A stretch of 64,000 nt of DNA, taken from Cycas panzhihuaensis. Its lineage: Eukaryota; Cycadophyta. The notes beneath the pieces are model-generated. The model had not been told where the DNA came from. It made no database searches and worked only from the letters and a program-made list of their open reading frames with translations. Within the stretch, counting starts at the first letter, position 1. Each line of letters begins with the position of its first letter. The position numbers were made by a program, and so were the translations under genes. This document shows, piece after piece, positions 22,524-33,787 of the stretch. Where the stretch lies: assembly GCA_023213395.1 (NCBI GenBank), contig CM041465.1:227919741-227983740 (forward strand). Reading direction: 5' to 3'.

Positions 22524-23255
22524 TGGCAAAACTAATGAATGCAAAGTTTAAGGTGGAGAAATTCAATGGCAAGAATAACTTCAAGTTATGGAAGTTAAAA
22601 GCATATGATGTTCTAGTACAATAAGGTTTATACAGAGCTCTTATAGGCAAATTAAAGAAACCCTGAGGGATGGATGATAAAATGGGATGATCTGGATAAA
22701 AGGACTCTTATCACAATATAATTATGCTTGGCAGATAAAGTTCTATTTAAAGCTATAGGGGAGAAAATAACAGTAGGATTATGGACCTGGTTGGAAGGCT
22801 TATATATAACCAAATTGGTGACAAATTGAATCTACTTGAAGAGGTAACTATACTCATTGTAGATAAAGGAAACTACAAAAATTATTGATTATTTAAATAT
22901 TTTTAATACTCTTATTTATCACTTGGCTAGTATCGATGCCATAATTAAGAATGAGGACAAGGCTATTACCTTGTTATGTTCATTACCATAATCTTGGGAT
23001 AATATTATCACTTCAATTAGTTTTAACACTATAAATGAATTAGACTATGATTTTATTATAGCAAGGGGAAGAATGATTAAGAGAGGACAAAGCTTTAGGG
23101 ACACATCAAGGCCAAAGTCAAAAGGCAAGAAGAGTAAGCTCAAATGTTGGCATTGTAATAAGGTAGGTCACCTCAAGAAGGATTGCTACAAAAAGAAGGA
23201 GTTCCATAAAAAGAAGGATCCTACCAAGGAGGCTAATCAAGTGGATTTAAATTAA
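22524..23255 (+). pseudogene. gag of copia-2
   Basis: Copia capsid protein. The ATG at 22524 opens MAKLMNAKFKVEKFNGKNNF, which fits the usual copia gag start (KFEVEKFDGKNDF). It continues with the gag domain (LCLADKVLFKAIGEK, YLNIFNTLIYHLASID, ITLLCSLP). The last part, 23073-23255, is an open lysine-rich stretch with an intact CCHC zinc knuckle (CWHCNKVGHLKKDC, about 23143-23186) that would bind element RNA. The stops upstream are explained by CAA to TAA, CAG to TAG and CGA to TGA changes. Confidence 0.88.
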
Positions 23256-26200
23256 GGTACAGATGATGATCATATCTTGGTTGCTTGTAATGTTTCCCAT
23301 TATGATTATGATTAATTATTGGATTTGGGTGCTTCACACCAATTGTGTCCACACAAGAGTTGGTTTTCATCATACCAAAATCTTAATGGTGGTGATGTGC
23401 TTATGGAAAATGAAGTTTCTTGTATGATAGTAGGCATTGGCAACATCAGAATTGAAATATTCGATAGTATAGTGAGAATATTAACTAAAGTTAGACATGT
23501 ACTTAATCTAAAAAGGAATCTAATTTTCTTGGGTAAACTAGATTCTAGAGGTTATAAGTACACAAGTTATGAAGGAGTCTTGAAGGTATCAAAGGATACC
23601 TTGGTTATTATGAATATCTTAAAGAAAGGAAACTTTTACATTTTGGTAGGAAGTACAAATGTCAGCCATGTAGCTATAGTATCAAAGATTGTAGAAGATC
23701 TAGCTAAGTTATGGTGTCAAAGACTTGGGCATATAAGTGAGAGAAGACTTAAGGTATTAATGAACCTAAATTTCCTCCTAATTTATAACTTTAAAATTTG
23801 ACTTTTTGTAAGCATTGTATTTTTGGAAGGCAGTGTAGACTCAAGTTTAAAGTAGGAAGTCACACTAGTAAAGGTGTTCTAGATTATATGCATTTAGATG
23901 TGTGGGGACCAGTGCCTACAATATCTTATAGAGGATCATTTTACTTTATCATATTTAGAAATGATTACTCCAAAAAGGTATGGGTTTATTTTTTGAAAAA
24001 AGAAATCTGAAGTTTTTAGTGTGTTTAAGAAGTTCAAGGCTATGGTTGAGAAGAGCATTGGCATGTCAATCAAATATTTAAGAACTGACAATAAAGATGA
24101 GTTTAACTCTTTGGAGTTTAAAAACCATTGTAGAGAAGCTGGGATTAAAAGACATAAGACCACTAGCTATACTTCACAGTAGAATGGCATAGTTGAGCAC
24201 ATGAATAGGACACTCTTAAAAAGAGTAAGAATCATACTGAGTAATATAGGAGTGGAGCAGGGCTTATGGACATAAGCTATTCAGACAACTTGTTATTTGG
24301 TAAGCAAGTCACCATCACTTGTAATAGACTTTAAGATTCATGAAGAGGTATAGATTGGACATCCATGTGACTATTTAAATTTGAAAGTTTTTTGTTGTGA
24401 TGCTTATGCCTTAACTAATAAAAGTCAATGTTCAAAGTTAGACCTAAAATCCAAGAGATGTATCTTTGTTAGTTATTGTGATAAAGATGGTGTAAAGGGA
24501 TATAGGTTGTGGGATCCTACTACCTATAAAATCACTATTAATAGAGATATTATGTTTGATAAACCTCTCTTTCTAAAATCAAATAGTATAGAAGTTAAAG
24601 TGAAATAGAAGTAGAAAGCTAAATATCAAAAGGTCAAGCTTGAGACCTAGCTATCTTTAGAAACAAAAAAGTAGAAAGAGATTTTTAAAGATGAATCTAT
24701 TGCAGATTTATAGGAGTATGTGAATGCTCCTCCTCCAACTGTTAGAAGATCTAGATGAGTCAATCATCCACCTAATAGGTACAACTCTTTTATTTCTATT
24801 ACTTTAGTTTCTAATAATGGTGAGCCTACATACTATCAGAAGTAGTAGATGATATCCATAGTGAGAAGTGGAAGAGGGCTATACAGCAAGAGATAGATAC
24901 TTTGAAGAAAAATAATTCATGGAACTTAGTAGAACTTCCACATGGTAGGAAAACTATTGATTACATGTGGGTTTTCAAGAAGAAAATAGATGTTGATAGA
25001 AAGGTTAATAAATACAAGTCAAGACTGGTGGCTAAAGGCTTTACATAGAAAACAGGTATTAATTTTCATAAGATATTTTTACTAGTTGTTAAGCTTGATT
25101 CAATTTAGGTTCTGTTAGAATTAGTAGCTTCTCTTAATTTGGAGTTGGAGTAGCTAAATATAAAAATAATGCTTTTTCATAGATATTTAGATGAGGAGAT
25201 CTATATGGATTAGCTAGAAGGGTTTGTATAGGATGGCAGGAAAAGACTTATTTATAGGCACAGGAAATCATTGTAGGGCCTGAAGTAATCACACAGGCAA
25301 TGGTATAGGAAGTTTGACGCCTTCATAGATAGCCAAATTTTTAAAAGAAGTGAGTATGATCATTGTGTTTACTTTAAATTCTTGAACAATGGCTTATTCA
25401 TTATCTTGGTATTATATATTAATGACATGTCAGTTGCAAATAAGAATATGATAGAAATCAACAAGTTAAAGGCTCAATTAGCTAGGACTTTTGATATGAA
25501 GGATCTCAAAGCTATAAAATAAATCTTAAGCATGGAGATACATAGAGATAAGAAAAATGATAAGATATGGTTATCACAACAGAAATATATAAAGAAGGTA
25601 CCAACCAGATTTAATATAGAAAATGTAAAACAAGTTAGTATCCCATTGGCTTCCTATTTCAAGTTTTCTTCGAGTATGAGTCCTAGTAGTGAAAAAGAAA
25701 AGGATTATATGTCTTATGTACCTTATGCCAGTGTAATAGGGAGTTTGATGTATGCCATGGTATGCACAAGACCTAACATTTCACATATAGTCAGTGTAGT
25801 TAGAAAGCTTATGGCAAATCTAGGAAAGGAACATTAGGCAGCAATGAAATGGGTGCTTCAGTATTTATGGGGCACAAGTGACTATTATATTATATTTAGT
25901 GGCATACGTAATCAAGTTTGTGGATATGTTGATTTAGACTTTGTAGGAGATTTAAATAAGAAAAGGTTTACTTCAGGTTATGTGTTTACTCTTACAAATG
26001 ATCTAGTTAGTTAGATGTCAAAATTATAGAGCACAATTGCATTATCAACTGTAAAAGCATAATATATTATTATAGCACATGCTTGTAAGGAAGCAATCTA
26101 GTTGTAGGGTCTATTGGTTGAGCTTGTAAGGAAATAGGAAAAGGTAAAGGTATTTTGTAATAGTCAAAGTTCCATTTATATAGCAAAGAATCTAGATTAT

Positions 26201-26378
26201 CATAATGGACAAAGTATATTACTCTTAAGTACCATTTTATTAGATAGGTTATGGAAGCAAGTGGAGTGGCCCTTGAAAAGATTAACACAAAATAGAATTA
26301 TACTGACATATTCACAAAACTAGTGCTATTAGAGAAGTTCAAATAGTGTTTGACTTCTCTTGGCTTGTAGAAAAGGTG
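23256..26378 (+). pseudogene. pol of copia-2
   Basis: Protease, integrase, RT and RNase H in copia order. The protease active site at about 23322 reads DLGAS, Ser lost by TCG to TTG. Integrase has its HHCC region (LWCQRLGHISERRL, then CKHC) and the catalytic D-D-E context (HLDVWGP, LRTDNKDEF, NGIVEHMNRT). Its C-terminal part, with CIFVSYCDKDGVKGYRLW, lies near 24430-24510. RT spans about 24850-25480 (KRAIQQEIDTLKKNNSWNLV, MWVFKKKIDVDRKVNKYKS); the YVDD box reads YINDM. RNase H follows (GYVDLDFVGDLNKKRFTSGY, ALSTVKA*Y). Stops are mostly TAG at Gln and Trp positions. Confidence 0.9.
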
Positions 26379-26573
26379 ATGAATAGTCCACGAAAGGTAT
26401 CAGGTAAATTATTGTCAAGGTGTAGATTGTTATATAATGTGACAACAATGTTTTAAAGGCAAAATTTTTGACAGGTTGACAGTACAGTTTCCCTCCTAAA
26501 CTTCCACGGGGTGATCCAAGGGAGGTGGGAGCCCCCCTTAACTGGGGGCTACAGGGGGATCCAAAACCTCCCA

Positions 26574-26590
26574 CCCCCCCCCCCCCCCCC
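26574..26590. repeat. Run of 17 C (G tract on minus strand)
   Basis: An uninterrupted C17 in the copia-2 3' LTR, amid other C and G runs (CCCCCC at about 26532, GGGGG at about 26545). The 5' LTR has a shorter C run. Confidence 0.9.
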
Positions 26591-26680
26591 ACACCCTGCA
26601 AAGAGGGTTTTCAAGGGAAGTAGCCCCTAACCCAAAAAGCTAGTACTATAAAACATACTAAATTGTAAAGAGAATTAGGG

Positions 26681-26685
26681 CCATT
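26681..26685. repeat. Left target duplication of the chromovirus
   Basis: CCATT precedes the 5' LTR and recurs at 32757-32761 after the 3' LTR. The flanks rejoin to match the copia-2 5' LTR. Confidence 0.92.
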
Positions 26686-27066
26686 TGTTAGGGATCCAAC
26701 CCCTAACTATCCTTCTCTTATATTCTCTTATATCTTGTACTTCTTCTCTCTCTTATATCTTTATTTCTTCTATTTCTTCCCTTTTCTTAATATCCCACAT
26801 GCATAAGTAGAAGGTTGTGTAGTGGTCATTGAGTACTATATATATTCATGTAATATCCCATATGCATAAGGAGGAGGTTGAGTAATAGGCATAGAGCCAT
26901 ATATATATTTATGTAATCCTTAGAGTATGGTATCTTAAATATCATTATTATTTGCATGTAATTGGGAGGTTACCCCCTCGAAGGGTATTGCAATACAAGT
27001 GCTCTTTTGGAGTTATTTACTTATTATATTGGTGTGCAATTATCATTAAGAAGTGGTATCCTAACA
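26686..27066 (+). repeat. 5' LTR of chromovirus
   Basis: TGTTAGGGATCC to CCTAACA, 381 bp. It differs from the 3' LTR at only a small number of sites, mostly C/T and G/A. Confidence 0.93.
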
Positions 27067-27068
27067 AG

Positions 27069-27080
27069 TGGTATCAGAGC
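27069..27080 (+). other. Primer binding site of chromovirus
   Basis: TGGTATCAGAGC, complementary to initiator tRNA-Met, two bases after the LTR. Confidence 0.88.
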
Positions 27081-27985
27081 GGTCGATCCATTCCTTGTGG
27101 GAGAGTCAAAGTACTGAATAATCAATTTTTTTCCATCATTTTTTTTCTCATTAGTACCTATTCTCATTTGATTTCCATTTAGTTACTTTACTTTTTGGGG
27201 GTAGATAACATTGCAATTGGGCAACTACCCTAACACTGCCACCGGGTAGTTCTCTTTTGCATTTAGATAGAGACCCTGTGCTGGGAGTCTATAAATATCA
27301 TGAGGATCTGTCATTTTGGGCTAAGCGTATTGTGGCTTTTTCATCCCTTATGTGAAGGACTGGAGATCACACTCCTGAATTAAGCCTTAAACAAAACTCA
27401 GCTATGGAATTGTGCCTCCACGTACCTGCGGGTATAGAGGAGGACCCTCTAGATAGGCCTTCCTAGTATAGGTAACCATAGGAAACCTATTGACCATCTA
27501 TAATTTGTAGTGCACTGGTAAGTGGTTAGCCCTGGAAAGTTACTCTCCATGTACCCTAGAGATAGGGTAGTATAACTACAGAGTAGAGCATTTACCTCTG
27601 TAAGTTGATACTATTTACATCTGGGATAAGTATATCACAGGGCCTACAAACTAGATAAGTCCATACCTAGTGTTCTTGGTCAGTCTATTAGTAGGGTGTG
27701 TGCACTTAGTCGGTCAGTGAGTCAATCATTATCTATTTGTTAAATCGACTGTGTCTAACCAGTTTGTCATTAGTTTATGCGCACATAGAATGTCAACCAA
27801 CCAGTGCCCAAAAAAACAAAAAAGCAAAAAGCAAAAAGTAAAAAAACAAAAAGCAAAAAAGTATTAAAAAAAAAAATCCATATTGCCTTATTGTAAAATA
27901 TTGGGGATAATAGTCTATAGACACCCCGTCAAATCCTTTTCAGTCACATTTATCAACCAAGATTCAACTTAAGTCTTGTGGACTA
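27081..27985 (+). other. Chromovirus leader, noncoding
   Basis: About 900 bp between PBS and gag without a conserved frame. It includes an A-rich simple repeat of AAAAAGC-like units at about 27807-27873. Confidence 0.6.
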
Positions 27986-28900
27986 ATGGCCTCTAAGATG
28001 AATCCAAGTTAGACTCAAGATCTTAATGATATTGTTTCACAACTTTGAGAAGATATATTACAAATCCAAAATGACTTCAATGAAAATTTTGAAGCAGTAA
28101 TGCTAGAGCTCACATCCATGAAACCTCTTAAGGAAGAAAAGAGTGATCTTGATGATACTACTCACATAGGTGGGGGTCACTTCACTAAAGAAGATGAAGG
28201 TAATGATGGTAGGCGCTTTCATCCAAACTTCCTTCCCAAGGTAGAAATCAAGAAGTTCAGTGGCACAGATGTACATACCTGGATCACCCAAATGGAACAA
28301 TATTTTTCTCTTCATCAAGTTCCAGCAGATAAGAAGATCCCTCTTGCTTCTCTACACATGGAAACTGAACCCTACCAATGGTACCAATGGGTTATCAAAA
28401 TAATTGATGGGCTTAGTTATCAATGGGAGGGTTTTGTCAAGGATCTTATAGCTCAATATGACATTACCTGGGATCAGGACCACTTTAACCAGTTAGCTAA
28501 ATTTAGACAGGAGGGGACTGCTTTCTTATATGAGAATACCAACGTCTCTCCATAAGGGTTGATGGTCTTTGTTAGGATAAATTACTTGAGTTATACATTG
28601 GTGGGTTACGAGATGACATCAGACATGAGTTGCGACTCTTAAATCCTGATAACATCTCTACAGCTATTAATTTCGCTCAACATATTGAAGGAAAAAATAA
28701 GGCATCCCAACCCCCCCAATGAATATTTCCAGAAAAGCGACCATAATTTTAGGCTCCTAGTATACGACGAATGACTTCGTAAGAGATGGATGAGAAATGA
28801 TTGAAAGGGTTATATTTTCGTTGTAACCAAAAGTGGAATAAAGACCATAAGTGTCATGAACGATGCTTATTTATAATTGAGGATGTTCAAGATGAGGAAC
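27986..28900 (+). pseudogene. gag of chromovirus
   Basis: Capsid protein. The ATG at 27986 (MASKMNPS) is in frame with the long open part 28100-28555. The gag domain shows VEIKKFSGTDVHTWITQMEQ, VPADKKIPLASLHMETE and WEGFVKDLIAQYD, followed after a stop by a region with LLELYIGGLRDD-like remains. Near 28801-28890 a zinc knuckle of chromovirus type reads YFRCNQKWNKDHKC, its first Cys replaced by Tyr, then ERCLFIIEDVQ. An early TAG (from CAG) at codon 9 and later stops break it. Confidence 0.87.
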
Positions 28901-29029
28901 CAATGGAAGAAGCCTCATTAGAGCCAGAAAATAATGATTATGACCCACCTGAGGAGGAAGAAGAAGATACTGCTACTATATATGTGCATGCCCTAGCTGG
29001 AATTGTAGCCCCTTAGACACCCAAACTTA

Positions 29030-32000
29030 TTGGGTACATTAAAAAAATGAAGGTGGTTGTCCTTATAGATTCTGGGAGCACCCACAATTTCATTAATCAG
29101 AAACTTGCTGAAGAACTCAACTATTTTCCATATCCTATTAAAAATTTTTAGTTTATGGTGGCTAATGGAGGGAGACTCACTTGTGGGGGAAAATGTCACA
29201 ATATCAAGTTACAAATGGGGTGACTATCACCTCTCCACTTCTATGTATGCCATTCCCATTGGAGGAGTTGATGTTGTATTAGGGGTACAATGACTCAAAC
29301 CACTAGGGACCATTCAACTAAATATGCAAGAGCTCTTCATCTGATTTACTTCTGAAGGAATTAACTATCAATTGAATGGGATCATTCCTCCACCGACCCA
29401 AATCATCAGCTCACATCGTATGGAGAGGCTTATTAAAAAGGGTGGTACAGGAATCATTACCAAATGTTATGCTCTAGAAGGTCAAGAACTTCCAATATAA
29501 GGGGACATTCTTCAAGATGACAGTATACAAATGACTTAAAATTGGTACTTCGCCGCCATAACTAGGTCTTTCAGGATATTCCTCAAGGTCTTCCCCTAGT
29601 ACGTGACCAAGATCATAGCATTGACCTGGTAGCTAGAAGTAATCCTCCTTGTATTCAACCATACCAGTATCCCTACTAGTAAAAGAATGAAATTGGACAA
29701 CTAGTTCAAGAACTCCTTAATGTTGGTATTATTAGGGAAAGTAAAAGTACTTTTTCTGCCCCGGTGATTTTAGTAAGAAAAAAGGATGGCTCATTTCGCA
29801 TGTGTGTAGACTACTGTGAGCTCAATAAGATAACCATCAAGGATAAATTTCCTATACCAGTCATTGATAAACTCTTGGATGAACTCCATGGAGAAATGTT
29901 CTTCACATCATTGGACTTGCAGTCAGGATACCATCAAATCAGGATCAATGCTGAGGATGTTCATAAAACTACATTCCGTACACATGAAGATCACTATGAA
30001 TTTTAAGTCATGCCATTTGGCTTGACTAATACTCCATCCACCTTTCAAGGACTCATGAATAAACTCTTTCGGCCTTACTTAAGGAAGTTTATGTTAGTCT
30101 TTTTTTATGACATTTTGATCTTCAGTCGTACGTGGGAAGACCATCTTCAGCATGTTGATAAGGCATTATAGGTGCTTGCAGACAACCAACTTTATGCAAA
30201 AAAATCAAAATGTCAATTTGGGCAAACAAAAATAGAATATTTGGGCCATATTATCTCTCAAGAAGGAGTCAAGGTGAATCCTAAGAAAATAGCAGTTATC
30301 ACAAACTAGCCTAAACCTAAAAACATCAAGGGCCTTTGTGGATTCTTAGGAATCACAAGATATTATCAAAAGTTTATTCAAGGCTATGCAAGGATTGATT
30401 CCCCTTTGATCAATTTGTTAAAAAAGGATTCGTTTCATTCTAATGATAAGGTCTCTAAAGCATTTGAACACCTAAAGCTGGCTTTAACTACCACACCAGT
30501 CCTTACAACACCAGACTTTACAAAGACCTTCACCATTGAATGTGATGCATCGGGGCAAGGCATTGGAGCAGTCTTACTGCAAGAAGGAAAATCTTTGGCC
30601 TTTGAAAGTCGTCGACTTACACTCAAGGAATAAGTCAAATCCACCTATGAGAATGAGATGTTAGCAATTCTTCATGCAATTAAGAAATGGCGACAATATT
30701 TATTGGGAACATATTTCCAAATTAAAACAGACCATGATAGCTTAAAATATTTCCTATCTCAAAGGACAGCATCTGAGGAACAACAAAAATGGGTCACCAA
30801 AATGCAAGCTTTTAACTTTGACATCATATATAAAAAAGGCAAGGATAATATAGCTACTAATGCTTTATCTCGTAAGTAAGAAGGCTCTACACTATATTCT
30901 ATCATGACAGTCAATCCCTCTTGGATAGCAGTCGCCAAGCAAGAATGGGATGAGGACTCCTTTACAAAGCAGATCATTCAAGACCTTCAAGCTAGAGTAG
31001 GGTATTCAACCTATTATACATGGTCTTCAAATATTATCTGGTATAAAAATTGAATATATATATATGCCCTCACTCTAGTCTTAAGGAGCAAATTTTACAT
31101 GATGCACATGCCTCTCCAACAGTAGGTCACTCGAGGTTCCTACGAACATACCATCGCTTAAAGCAATCTTTCTTTTGGAAGGGACAAAAAGGAGATGTAA
31201 ATAGATATGTTTCCTCATGTGAAATTTGTCAACGACATAAGACAGAAATAGTCAAGTCTCCAGCATTGTTGCAACCCCTTCCCATACCAAATCAACGATG
31301 GGAATAAATTTCTATGGACTTCATCGTGGGTCTGCCCAAGTCAGAAGGAAAAGATGCTATACTAGTGGTTGTTGATAGGCTAACTAAATATGCTCATTTT
31401 TATGGCATTCATGCCACATATAAGGTAAAGCAAATTACTAAGGTCTTTTTAAAGGATATACACAGGTTGCATGGCATGCCCAAATGCATAGTTAGTGATG
31501 AGGATCCCAAGTTTACCAGCAACTTCTGGACAGAACTCTTCCATCTACTTGGTACTAAATTGACAATGAGCTCAGCCTACCATCCACAAATAGATGGACA
31601 AACTGAGGGGGTTAATAAGTGCCTTGAAGGATACATTCAATATTATGCTTCAAATAAGTAGGGGCAGTGGCATCACTGGCTTCCTTTAGCAGAATGGTAG
31701 TATAATACAACCTATCATGCATCAGCAAGAATGACTATGTTCCAAGCATTATATGGCTATGAACCACCCACACTTAAAAACTATGCCATAATCAGTTCTA
31801 AGGTTCAAGCAGTCAAAGACCACATCTAAAAATAACACATATTCTTAAGCTACTCAAGGAAAATTTGAACGTTGCACAAAATCAGATGAAACAACAGGCA
31901 AATAAAGGGTGAAGTGAATGAGCGTTTTAACCAGGTGATTGGGTATACTTCCGGTTGCAACCGTATAAGCAGGAATCTCTCAAACGGAATGGGCAACATA

Positions 32001-32346
32001 AGTTACAACCTTGATTTTATGGGTCTTACAAAATTCTCAAGAAGATTAGTAAAGTTACATATGCCTTAGACTTACCACCACTATCAAGGATCCATAATGT
32101 CTTTCATGTTTCATGTCTCAAGAAGGTAATTGGGCAAAAAGTATAAGTTCAAACAGAATTACCTATATTAAATGAGGAGGGGCAACTTCAACTCATTCCA
32201 AAATGTATCATCGACTGAAGAATTTGACATCTATGATCCAGATAAATCATTGAGTATCTCATCAAATAGAAACAACTTCCGCGAGAAGATGCAACCTGGG
32301 AGAATGAACAATTTGTCCTAGAACACCCTGAGATCACCAAGCTTTG
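29030..32346 (+). pseudogene. pol of chromovirus with chromodomain
   Basis: The protease starts VLIDSGSTHNFINQKLA (about 29060), with an intact DSG. RT at about 29690-30180 includes [31 protein letters not shown] and VMPFGLTN; the FDDIL box reads FYDIL. RNase H (about 30500-30880) shows TIECDASGQGIGAVL and QIKTDHDSLKYFL. Integrase has an HHCC region (about 31080-31250, CEICQRHK), then MDFIVGLP, VSDEDPKF and GQTEGVNKCLE. At about 32195-32345 a chromodomain (IEYLIK, LPREDATWENEQF) is visible through frameshifts. The chromodomain in relatives guides insertion to heterochromatin. Stops are few for its size; it is one of the younger insertions here. Confidence 0.9.
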
Positions 32347-32375
32347 AGGGCAAAGCTTTTTTAAGGGGGGGACTT

Positions 32376-32756
32376 TGTTAGGGATCTAACCCCTAACTAT
32401 CCTTTTCTTATATTCTTTTATATCTTGTACTTCTTCTCTCTCTTATATCTTTATTTCTTCTACTTCTTCCCTTTTCTTAATATGCCACATGCATAAGTAG
32501 AAGGTTGTGCAGTGGTCATTGAGTACTATATATATTTATGTAATATCCCACATGCATAAGGAGGAGGTTTAGTAGTAAGCATAAATCCATATATATATTT
32601 ATGTAATCCTTGGAGTATGGTATCTTAAATATCATTATTATTTGCATGTAATTGGGAGGTTGCCCCCTCGAAGGGTATTGCAATATAAGTGCTCTTTTGG
32701 AGTTATTTGCTTATTATATTGGTGTGCAATTATCATTAAGGAATGGTATCCTAAAA
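32376..32756 (+). repeat. 3' LTR of chromovirus
   Basis: TGTTAGGGATCT after the purine tract TTAAGGGGGGGAC, ending CCTAAAA. It is the same 381 bp length as the 5' LTR. Confidence 0.93.
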
Positions 32757-32761
32757 CCATT
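32757..32761. repeat. Right target duplication of the chromovirus
   Basis: CCATT, identical to 26681-26685. Confidence 0.92.
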
Positions 32762-33171
32762 CATTCAAAATATCCTAGATTTGATAGTTAAAATTTATGC
32801 CTTGTATGAATCTCTCATATAGCATGATTTAGGGTGTTTTTTTCATTATGTTGATGGTTTTTAATATATTGGATGCACTATGAGGAGTAGAGTGGCTAGT
32901 TATTATTGCTATGAGCATTCTGTTACAGATTATGTATATTTCTCTATTCTTGAATAATAAAGATTAATACATTTCCTATGCTACCACATTACTAAGGTTT
33001 TACCATGTTATATATGGTGTACATGTCATGCTTTAGCTTTCTGATTTATTTATTATATTATCTCTAGTTTAAGAACTTGTATGTTAAATTTTAGTTTCAA
33101 TTTTTATAACTAGTTACAAAATAATTTAGATCTTGGTGGAAGTTTCTAGTTATTAGGACTTAGTTTTCTCA
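32762..33171 (+). repeat. 3' LTR of copia-2, right piece
   Basis: It continues the copia-2 LTR interrupted at 26685 and ends TTTTCTCA as the 5' LTR does. Confidence 0.9.
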
Positions 33172-33176
33172 CCATA

Positions 33177-33780
33177 TTTGACATACCTAGAGGATTTGAA
33201 GAAGGTGAAGGCAGGAGGGAAGGAGGGCCTGATTAATGATCCTAAGGTCCTAGAAGAGGTAGCAGGGGAATGAGTTATAGAAGAGGCCCAGGAAACCAGA
33301 GTAAAAGAACCCCTCAAGGACAAGGGGCTAAAGGGGGAAGAAAAAAATATCAACTAGGAAGAAGAGGATACCATCTTTGATGAAGGTGAGGAGAAGGAAA
33401 CAACCAAGGGATTAGAAGAGGAGGTGCATCAGATTGAAGAGCCTAGGGATAGGCACCAAGTCAGTAATGATGGTCAGGATAGGATGCAACCTGAGGAGGT
33501 TTTACCTATGAGCAAGGGGGTAGGAAGGGCCAATTAATGAAGATCATATATGGAAGGTAAAGGGGAAAATTATGTAAGAGGAATAGAGAGAGGCTAGTCA
33601 AAGAAGAGGTCCCGATTTAGGTAGTGGAAAGAGGATCAAAAGACCCACAAGAAGGATGGTTAGAGAAAGGGAAACTATCTTCTAAATTGATCAAGGGTAC
33701 TAGTGAATCCTAAAGGAAGGGATCATCGAAGGACCATTTCTAAAGAGTAAGAGATGACCCTATGATGTCAGGGGGGGAGT
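33177..33780 (+). pseudogene. LINE ORF1, 3' part (acidic/basic tail)
   Basis: This resumes ORF1 after copia-2. The reading (EDLKKVKAGGKEGLIND, EEAQETRVKEPLKDKGLKGE, FDEGEEKETTKGLEEE) is rich in Glu and Lys, as the C-terminal tails of plant L1 ORF1 proteins are. Several stops are present. Confidence 0.65.
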
Positions 33781-33787
33781 GGGGGGG

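Larger units (their letters stand above)
26428..26685 (+). repeat. 3' LTR of copia-2, left piece
   Basis: It starts TGTTATATAATGTGACAAC after the purine stretch CAAGGTGTAGAT and matches the 5' LTR up to the chromovirus insertion at 26685. Confidence 0.9.
26686..32756 (+). mobile_element. Ty3/gypsy chromovirus (6.07 kb, probably Reina type)
   Basis: Two 381-bp LTRs (26686-27066 and 32376-32756), a perfect 5-bp target duplication, an initiator tRNA-Met PBS, gag, protease, RT, RNase H, integrase and a C-terminal chromodomain. The short LTRs and total length fit the Reina lineage, which is inferred from size and domains only. The 3' LTR ends AA where the 5' LTR ends CA, a late change. It lies in the 3' LTR of copia-2, in the same orientation. 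Confidence 0.93.
21778..33171 (+). mobile_element. Ty1/copia element copia-2 with nested chromovirus
   Basis: A copia element with 670-bp LTRs. The 5' LTR is 21778-22447; the 3' LTR is 26428-26685 continued at 32762-33171, with 668 bp in all. PBS, gag with zinc knuckle, protease, integrase, RT and RNase H follow in copia order. The flanks CCTTT (left) and CCATA (right) agree at three of five bases, so the target duplication is uncertain. It inserted in the LINE ORF1 zinc knuckle and later received a chromovirus in its 3' LTR. Confidence 0.92.

Noticed and set aside
27069-27080. TGGTATCAGAGC as part of a tRNA gene
   Set aside because: It sits just after an LTR and is only the primer binding site; no cloverleaf around it.
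27807-27873. A-rich AAAAAGC repeats as a LINE or SINE tail
   Set aside because: They lie inside the chromovirus leader with no element end or duplication next to them; a simple repeat.
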